From JAKLKS01 sp964370855 (GTDB lineage: Bacteria > Planctomycetota > JAJSAM01 > JAKLKS01), in assembly GCA_964370855.1 (NCBI GenBank), contig CAYJMF010000026.1, forward strand, positions 1 through 49,668: a stretch of DNA of 49,668 bases. Direction: 5' to 3'. Made by a program: the position numbers and the translations under genes. Below the pieces are notes generated by a model. That model was not told the origin of the DNA, made no database searches, and saw only the letters and a list, made by a program, of their open reading frames with translations. Positions 45,101 through 49,668 of this stretch are shown piece by piece; position 1 is the first letter of the stretch, and each line of letters begins with the position of its first letter.

Positions 45101-46405
45101 GGAGTCCGTAGTCCCGTTCCCGGAGGCGGGAACCTCCGTCACTGCGTCACCACCCGATCCGCGACGGACGGGAGCTTCCGCCTCGCCGGGTTCCCCCCGG
45201 GCCTGTGCACCGTCTTCGCGGCCTCCCCCTGGCCGTTTCTGGAGCCGGAGACGGAGGAGTGGATCCCGCGGGAGATCCCCGGCGTCGAGGCGGGGCGGGC
45301 GGATCTCCGCATCGAGATGCGGCGGGGCCTCGCCATCGCGGGGCGCGTTTGCGATGCGGAAGGGACCCCCCTGGCGATCCGGGTGCGGGTAAGCCTCCGC
45401 GAGGACGCCGGGGGCGCCCCTCCGCGGAGGAGCGGCTTCATCGTCGCCGAAGGCCCCCCCGACGGGACCTTCCGGGTGGCGGGTCTCGAGGCGGGCACCT
45501 ACCGGGGCTGGTTCCAGCCCCTCGACCGTGACGGCCCCGCGGGCTGGGAGGCGGCGGAGGTGGAGGGGCTCCGCGCCGGGGAGGAGGACCTCCGCATCCG
45601 TCTCCAGCCCGCCCACACGATTTTCGGGCGCGTCCTCGACGCCGCAGGGAGCCCGGCGGGGGGGGACTGCCGGGTGACCCTCACGGCCGAGGACCGGAGC
45701 ATGGGCTACGGCACGTCCACGGACGAGGACGGCTCCTTCCGCACTCCCGTGCTCGACCTGCGGAAGCCCTTCATCGTCGTGGCCCGGCGGAAGGAGGACG
45801 GGAGCGCGGCCGTGCGGACCGGGGTCCATCCGGGTCCCGAGGAGCTCCTCCTCCGGCTCGTCCCCGGCCGCCGCCTCGAGGGGCGGATCCTCGCCCCCGA
45901 CGGAAAGCCCGCGGGGCCGGGGGTTCCGGTGCGCCTCCGGGCCCTCACCCCCTCGGGCGAACCATGGACCCTCGAAGTCCGGAGCGCCACGGAGGGCGAG
46001 GGCCGCTTCTCCTTCGAGGGGCTGCCGGACCTCCCCTACCACCTCGCCGCCGGGGGGCCGGACGGGGACGGCCGTCCCTCGGACTGGCAGGCCGTGGAGC
46101 GGGAGGAGCCGCTCCTGCCGGGCACCGGGGGAGTGGAGCTGCGGCTGGAGCCGGCCTTCTCCCTGCGGGGTCGGCTGCTGAACGCGGACGGGAGCGCCCT
46201 TCCCGGTTACTGGAACCTGACGGCCCGCGTGGGCGGTCGCCACGCCGCCTCGGCGCGGCCCGCTCCCGACGGGAGCTTCGAGCTCCGCGGCCTCCCGCGG
46301 GGGGCGGTCGTGGTCACGGCGGTGGGCGTCCGCCGGACCGAGGAGCTCGGCACCGTGGAACTCCCCGCGGTCGCTCCCGTGGAGTGGCGCGTGGCGGGGG
46401 AGTAG
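42185..46405 (+). CDS. ECF sigma factor fused to membrane helix and about twelve carboxypeptidase-regulatory-like repeats
   Basis: A 1406-residue chain. Residues about 20-90 are sigma region 2 ('AAAAEDALQGTFLDAMRIAERWERGRPLRPWLFGILRNRI') and about 118-172 region 4 ('LDELPEPYREVAVLRWRYGLGPGAIADAKRMPPGTVRSLLHRAQERMKR'). Residues about 219-245 ('VIIWAKGAAPAAILPAAAGAWFFVGG') form one membrane segment. The rest is about twelve beta domains of the type 'V(E/A)GxVxDxxGxPxxGxxVxL...DGxFRxxGLxxGxxxxxA'. So the sigma part faces the cytoplasm and the repeats face out. Planctomycetes are known to carry ECF factors with long C-terminal extensions. Release probably needs proteolysis, or the sigma acts at the membrane (inference). 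Rare codons occur at 'VII'. ATG lies 54 bases after the preceding gene. Confidence 0.88.
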   Translation: MTTEELFDRYRQSGDPADLGAVYDAVAADLFRAALALAPDAAAAEDALQGTFLDAMRIAERWERGRPLRPWLFGILRNRILEDRRRERRVPDPARLPPPRLPPDPCVAAGDRELEAEVLRALDELPEPYREVAVLRWRYGLGPGAIADAKRMPPGTVRSLLHRAQERMKRAVRVLPALLLGEGIPRGLDGIRREVVRAAAREAAAGIGAGAGGAPPPGGVIIWAKGAAPAAILPAAAGAWFFVGGTGSVPEGHPPTGPASAALAAAPPAPPAEAGEAHPLPPLEDGFPLDVLVQDALGRPLPGIRVEAGPPPTGRGIMDPDPFSPPPLATAATDGGGRLRFTSLGKGSVTIQATGGAFAGPPRSVLLPRSPGAPPVVLILHPACTVAGTVRGSDGRPAAGVRIFARDPAWQERGAVPECRSGADGGYRLDGLGRGPCEIWAEPAGGVAQHARTVVLPGGDRADIDLDGGASLRIRFLEEGSGAPIPGARARLLWNPVPGVRVGRTRCEAERAAGEDGTLLLPDAPEGELELRIAWARGFVSTEGWGERGGGGPPLLVRGLPLDLEVRLARGATVEGRILEPDGRPVEGALVHFSMHGPRYWSHGPRSNCPVAGWIRSGADGSFRVEGVPAGRAILWVSSNRHRPPVEPKAGREFGDFPAGMRIECAPGGTVRRDLVLLPEEFAFVEGVVVDGEGVPMADVPIHAPGPGARSGTGGEFRVAVEPGKGREVAAGWEGGRICRDPVTLDLGPGEVRTGVRFTMGDPVVLEGSVRDGAGALVPGALVALVHASYAGRAEPWNSAVMAPAPGGTFRFEGVAKDTVRLVAWAEGNRRGESGILDLDGGEPPGALVIVLGEGEAALDLEGTVVDEEGLPVAGAGVGLEGPSSHGSGTVRPVLAVTGEDGRFRLRDLTPRETGDGKRPLFILARGFLPLTAGPGFGDPPRTHVLLRERVVEGIVVEEGTGRPLPGVLLRGGVRSPVPGGGNLRHCVTTRSATDGSFRLAGFPPGLCTVFAASPWPFLEPETEEWIPREIPGVEAGRADLRIEMRRGLAIAGRVCDAEGTPLAIRVRVSLREDAGGAPPRRSGFIVAEGPPDGTFRVAGLEAGTYRGWFQPLDRDGPAGWEAAEVEGLRAGEEDLRIRLQPAHTIFGRVLDAAGSPAGGDCRVTLTAEDRSMGYGTSTDEDGSFRTPVLDLRKPFIVVARRKEDGSAAVRTGVHPGPEELLLRLVPGRRLEGRILAPDGKPAGPGVPVRLRALTPSGEPWTLEVRSATEGEGRFSFEGLPDLPYHLAAGGPDGDGRPSDWQAVEREEPLLPGTGGVELRLEPAFSLRGRLLNADGSALPGYWNLTARVGGRHAASARPAPDGSFELRGLPRGAVVVTAVGVRRTEELGTVELPAVAPVEWRVAGE

Positions 46406-46420
46406 GGGCGCCTGCGCCCC
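46405..46420 (+). terminator. Short hairpin at the end of the sigma fusion gene
   Basis: GGGGCG-CCTG-CGCCCC begins at the last base of the stop codon. Six-base stem with a four-base loop. Gene order (convergent with vapC) supports a terminator, but there is no T tract. Confidence 0.4.
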
Positions 46421-46526
46421 GACGACTCACCTCCGCCGCGGGATCCTCGTTCCCTGGGAGGGGAGAACGGGCAACGGTCCTGGATGCCTCCCCCGGGGGG
46501 CGAGGGAGCCCCGCGACAGGCTCCTC

Positions 46527-46937
46527 CTAGATGCCGACCACCTCGAATCCATTGGCCCTGGCCGCCGCAGCCAGTGCCCGATCGTGGGTGGCGATGAGGA
46601 GCGGGTCGCCGGAAACGTCCCGGAAGTGCATGGCCGTCGCCAGGTGGATGGCGTCCACGGACTTCAGGGGCGTGGGCATCGAGCCCTCGGCGCGGTCCAG
46701 GATCCCCCGCTCCAACTCGGCCACGGCAATACGCTTCAGCATCGCGTGGGCGGCCTCCAGGCGGACCAGGTAGCTGCGCTCCCGGATGTGGCCCTGCAGG
46801 AAGACCCGCTCCAGGGCGCGAAACACCTCCACCCGGGCGATTCGGCTGGTGACCCCGGGGTGGAGTCTCCGGGGATCCAGGGGGGCCTCCTGGTCGAGGA
46901 GGGGGCGCAGGAGGACGGATGCATCGACGTAGGTCAC
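46527..46937 (-). CDS. vapC: PIN-domain toxin, VapC-like
   Basis: A 136-residue protein starting 'VTYVDASVLLRPLL'. The PIN acidic residues are Asp5, Glu37, Asp95 ('SVDAIHLATA') and Asp119 ('THDRALAAAARANGFEVVG'). VapC toxins are Mg-dependent RNases, often cutting tRNA or 23S rRNA; the target here cannot be read. The GTG start overlaps the antitoxin stop as GTGA, the classical arrangement. It is convergent with the sigma fusion gene. Confidence 0.88.
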   Translation of the reverse strand: MTYVDASVLLRPLLDQEAPLDPRRLHPGVTSRIARVEVFRALERVFLQGHIRERSYLVRLEAAHAMLKRIAVAELERGILDRAEGSMPTPLKSVDAIHLATAMHFRDVSGDPLLIATHDRALAAAARANGFEVVGI

Positions 46938-47329
46938 CGGCAGCCCCGATCCCCGGATCCGGGGCCACTCTCCTCCTCGCCCGGTTCCTCCCGCCCCGGG
47001 CTCCCGGAAGACATCCACGCGGGCTCGCTGTTCCTGTCCTCCCAGAACATGTCCATGGCGAGTTTCGCCACCTCCGGCGGCAGGGCAGGAGGCATGGGGA
47101 CCTCGTACCAGGGACCGGACGTGTCCGACGGGGGCGTGATGGTCATCCGCTGCCTCCGGTAGGGGACGATCTCCGCCACGGGCTTGTCCCGGTCGTAGAC
47201 CACCACCGTCCCCCCCTTGCGGACGAGGCGGAGGTAATGGCTGAGCTTCGACTTGAGCTTCGTGACGTTGACATCGGGCATGCGCCCATAATGACCAGTT
47301 CTGGTTACTTCGTCAAGGACCGTTTCCAT
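46934..47329 (-). CDS. Phd/YefM-type antitoxin (VapB role)
   Basis: A 131-residue protein. 'MPDVNVTKLKSKLSHYLRLVRKGGTVVVYDRDKPVAEIVPYRR' is the Phd/YefM DNA-binding fold. The next 75 residues, acidic and Pro-rich, are the toxin-neutralising tail, longer than usual. ATG 47329 is chosen because AGGAGG lies five bases upstream; ATG 47281 at 'MPDVNV' matches the family start but has no site. The palindrome CCAGAACTGG near 47295-47304 lies within the extended start region and could belong to an operator if the shorter start is right. Coupled to vapC by GTGA overlap. Confidence 0.85.
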   Translation of the reverse strand: METVLDEVTRTGHYGRMPDVNVTKLKSKLSHYLRLVRKGGTVVVYDRDKPVAEIVPYRRQRMTITPPSDTSGPWYEVPMPPALPPEVAKLAMDMFWEDRNSEPAWMSSGSPGREEPGEEESGPGSGDRGCR

Positions 47330-47449
47330 GGATTCCTCCTGCATCGTGGACGCGGGGGGGGCTACACCGTCCACCCCTCGATCCGCCCCTTCGCCCCCGG
47401 GTCCGCCGGGGGTAGGCTCTCCGGTTCCCGGTGACGGAAGGAGGGCGGC

Positions 47450-49588
47450 GTGAGGAAATCGATCCTGGCGGCGGGGCTCCTGGTGGCGGCCTGCGCGACG
47501 AGGGGGGATGCCCCAAGCGGCCCCCCGGCCTTCGCTCCGGAGATGCCTTCGGCGCCGGAGGCGCCGAAGGCGCCGGCGGCCACGGAGCCCGAGGCCCTGC
47601 GCTCCCTCTTCGGTCCCGAGTACGACGAGGCGCTGTCCGCCATCGGCCTCACCCGGGAGACGGCCCGCGTCACGGCCTCCGACTTCTCCCTCATGGCGCA
47701 GGGGCGGTTCGGGACGAAGCTGTTCGAGGGGCTCGAGGCCGACCCGACCCTCGCGGACCGCTGGAGCCGCACCCTCCGCGACGGCGCCTTCGCCTCGGCG
47801 GGGACGGCGGAGAACGCGTCGCTCTTCGCCGCGGCGCGGCTCGGCGTGGCGGTGCGGCTCGGCCTCCTCGGGGATCCCATGGAGAAGCGGGTGAAGGAGG
47901 CGGGGGAGGAGGGGGCGCTGGAGCGGCAGATGTGGCGCGTCCTTTCCAGGCCCGACGCCCCCGAGCGGATTCCCGGCGACCAGCAGCCGATCCTGCAGGT
48001 CAACGGGCTCGACGCCGTCCCCGCCCCGGTCCAGGCCGCGGCGGCGCTCCTCCTCGGCGCCATGCTCGACGCCGAGCCCTGGCTCCGGCCCGAGGGTGCC
48101 TTCGCCTTCCACCGTCCCTCGGGGAGCGGGCCGACGCTGCGCGACGGGTCCGCCGCCGACGCGACGCTGCTGCTCTCCGGCGAGGACGAATCCGACGGGC
48201 GCCGCCGCCTCTTCGAGGACGAGGCGGCCCGCACCGATCTCCGCTACCTCGCGCGGGGGTCCGCCCTCGTGCTGCTCGCCGCGGACCGGGCCGCGGCGAT
48301 GCTCAGGGAGGCGGGGGAGACGGGACCCTTCACGTGGAGGATGGACACCCCACGCGGGCGGATCCTGCTCAACGGCTCCGGGGACGACGCCGACGGGGAG
48401 GACCCGCCGGCGGCCTGGCTGCTGCGCATCGACACCGGGGGGGACGACGTCTACCGGGGCGGCGCGGCGGCCGTCGCCGGGGTCCCGGCCTCGGTGCTCG
48501 TCGATGTCTCAGGAAATGATACATACGAGGCGCCCGCCGACACCGCCGCCTTCGGGGCGGGGTTCTTCGGCGTCGGCGTGCTCCTCGATCTCGCGGGGGA
48601 CGACCGCTACGCCATCGCCGGGGGACGCTCCCTCGGCCTCGGCGCCGGGGTCTTCGGCGTCGGCGCCCTCCTCGACGGGGGCGGCGACGACGCCTACTCC
48701 GGGCAGGGGTTCTGCCAGGGGGCCGGCGCCGTCGGGTGGGGGACCCTGACGGACCGGGGAGGAAGCGACTTCTACGACGCCTACTTCTTTTCGCAGGGCT
48801 TCGGCTACGTCCTCGGCGCCGGGGTGCTCACGGATCTCGCCGGGGACGACCGGTACACGATGAACGACACCGACCTCAAGTCCCCCTCGGCCCAGTCGAA
48901 GGATCACAACTCCTCCCTCGGGCAGGGTTTCGGCTTCGGGGTGCGGGCCGACTACCTCGACGGCCACTCGCTGGCCGGCGGCGTCGGCATCCTCGCCGAC
49001 CGGGAGGGGAACGACCGCTACACCTGCGGCGTCTTCGGGCAGGGGGGCGGCTACTGGATGGGGGTCGGCATGCTCCTCGACGGGGCCGGGGACGACGCCT
49101 ACTCCGGGGTCTGGTACGTGCAGGGGGCCTGCGCCCACTTCGCCGTGGGGATCCTCGACGAGGGGGGCGGCAACGACACCTACACCGCCACCATGAACAT
49201 GGCCCAGGGGGCGGGCCACGACTACTCCCTCGGGGTCCTCCTCGACCGGGGCGGGAACGACGTCTACCGGGCGCCCAACCTCTCCCTCGGCGGGGGCAAC
49301 GCCGACGGCGTCGGCATCCTCATCGACGCCGGCGGGGACGACGTCTACCAGTCCCGCGGCATCACCCTCGGCCACGCCTCCGTGGCCACCCCCGTGGAGG
49401 CGGCCACCGTCCGCCACGCCTCCCTGACGCTGGGTGTCTTCCTCGATCTCGGGGGGGGGAGGGACGCCTGGTTCGAGCCCCCGGAGACGGTGCAGCCCTT
49501 CGCCGGGAACGGGAGGACGTGGACGAGGGAGGAGCGAACGGGGGCGGCGCCGGTGTCCAATGAGAGGGGGGTGGGGGCGGATCGGTGA
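47450..49588 (+). CDS. Lipoprotein with about eleven GGDDxY repeats
   Basis: A 712-residue protein with a lipoprotein signal ending in 'LLVAAC' (Cys15). Residues about 40-320 are helical and Ala-rich without known domain. From about residue 325 to 690 there are about eleven repeats of roughly 22-36 residues with consensus 'GVGxLxDxGGDDxYxxxxxxQGxGxG': 'IDTGGDDVYRG', 'VDVSGNDTYEA', 'LDLAGDDRYAI', 'LDGGGDDAYSG', 'TDRGGSDFYDA', and so on. The rhythm fits a beta-solenoid; the Asp pairs could bind Ca2+ (both inference). GTG has GGAAGGAGGG upstream. It faces away from vapB across a 120-base gap and ends 80 bases before the contig end. Codons at the inverted repeat 48504 are unusually AT-rich. Confidence 0.85.
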   Translation: MRKSILAAGLLVAACATRGDAPSGPPAFAPEMPSAPEAPKAPAATEPEALRSLFGPEYDEALSAIGLTRETARVTASDFSLMAQGRFGTKLFEGLEADPTLADRWSRTLRDGAFASAGTAENASLFAAARLGVAVRLGLLGDPMEKRVKEAGEEGALERQMWRVLSRPDAPERIPGDQQPILQVNGLDAVPAPVQAAAALLLGAMLDAEPWLRPEGAFAFHRPSGSGPTLRDGSAADATLLLSGEDESDGRRRLFEDEAARTDLRYLARGSALVLLAADRAAAMLREAGETGPFTWRMDTPRGRILLNGSGDDADGEDPPAAWLLRIDTGGDDVYRGGAAAVAGVPASVLVDVSGNDTYEAPADTAAFGAGFFGVGVLLDLAGDDRYAIAGGRSLGLGAGVFGVGALLDGGGDDAYSGQGFCQGAGAVGWGTLTDRGGSDFYDAYFFSQGFGYVLGAGVLTDLAGDDRYTMNDTDLKSPSAQSKDHNSSLGQGFGFGVRADYLDGHSLAGGVGILADREGNDRYTCGVFGQGGGYWMGVGMLLDGAGDDAYSGVWYVQGACAHFAVGILDEGGGNDTYTATMNMAQGAGHDYSLGVLLDRGGNDVYRAPNLSLGGGNADGVGILIDAGGDDVYQSRGITLGHASVATPVEAATVRHASLTLGVFLDLGGGRDAWFEPPETVQPFAGNGRTWTREERTGAAPVSNERGVGADR
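48504..48524. repeat. Inverted repeat inside a coding region, copy 2
   Basis: ATGTCTCA - GGAAA - TGATACAT, eight-base arms with one mismatch. Loop and right arm match the site at 41843-41865 (TCAGGAAGTGATACA against TCAGGAAATGATACA). It encodes 'VSGNDTY' with TCA, AAT, GAT and ACA codons in an otherwise very GC-rich gene. Confidence 0.6.
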
Positions 49589-49668
49589 GGTTCTGGTGCG
49601 CATGGGGCGGGGGCCGTGGGCGCGACCGGTTCGCCCGGGGGTTTGACCTAGGGGGGGGGGGGGGGGGG
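49589..49668. other. Contig end
   Basis: No gene. Ends in a G homopolymer like the start of the window, typical of a read or assembly artefact at a contig boundary. Confidence 0.7.

Overview
The window reads as one complete metagenomic contig. Both ends run into long G homopolymers (about 27-50 and 49650-49668), and a 10-N scaffold gap sits at 23744-23753. GC is very high almost throughout. Gene content points to a Gram-negative, diderm, peptidoglycan-making bacterium of the Planctomycetota or a close relative: KDO transferase, lipoproteins, a prepilin-like protein with the planctomycete-style 'HHPGG...DDGSV' C-terminus, an ECF sigma factor with a huge extracytoplasmic extension, and a response regulator with a planctomycete-type N-terminal domain. 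The phylum is an inference. No rRNA, tRNA, CRISPR or transposase was seen.

Layout. 0.4-10.2 kb: housekeeping genes on the + strand (DksA/TraR protein, lspA, pyrD, response regulator, secA, kdtA/waaA, metK, ahcY). 10.2-11.7 kb: a pseudopilin-like gene and a small exported protein, each with its own promoter-like sequence and hairpin. 11.7-16 kb: a lone ParD-type antitoxin and dnaE on the - strand, framed by dispersed repeats. 16-21.1 kb: a HEAT-repeat lipoprotein, a CxxC protein, a tandem pair of exported DUF2059/DUF2950-like paralogues and a pair of small membrane proteins. 21.4-34.0 kb: the dcw cell-wall and division cluster mraZ-rsmH-ftsL-ftsI-murE-murF-mraY-ftsW-murG-murC-murB, with a recognisable mraZ promoter/operator and almost continuous start/stop overlaps; murD is missing. 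34.0-39.0 kb: a visibly lower-GC accessory island (ECF-like sigma factor, exported glycine-rich protein, membrane-anchored carboxypeptidase-regulatory-like protein, decayed sequence). 39.0-42.1 kb: GC-rich genes resume with a small protein, an ftsQ/divIB candidate and a coupled membrane protein. 42.2-46.4 kb: one 1406-residue protein joining an ECF sigma factor, a membrane segment and about twelve carboxypeptidase-regulatory-like repeats. 46.5-47.3 kb: a VapBC-type toxin-antitoxin pair on the - strand. 47.4-49.6 kb: a lipoprotein with about eleven GGDDxY repeats.

How it works together. The dcw genes supply lipid II synthesis (murE, murF, mraY, murG, murC, murB) and septal synthesis (ftsW, ftsI, ftsL, ftsQ); mraZ probably autoregulates the operon. 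MetK and AhcY are adjacent steps of the methyl cycle. The most unusual material is the pair of sigma-factor/surface-protein modules around ftsQ: one split over three genes in the island, one fused into a single membrane-spanning polypeptide. They suggest a surface-sensing transcription switch, though that function is inferred. The N gap inside ftsI looks like two contig ends that actually overlap, so the gene is probably intact.
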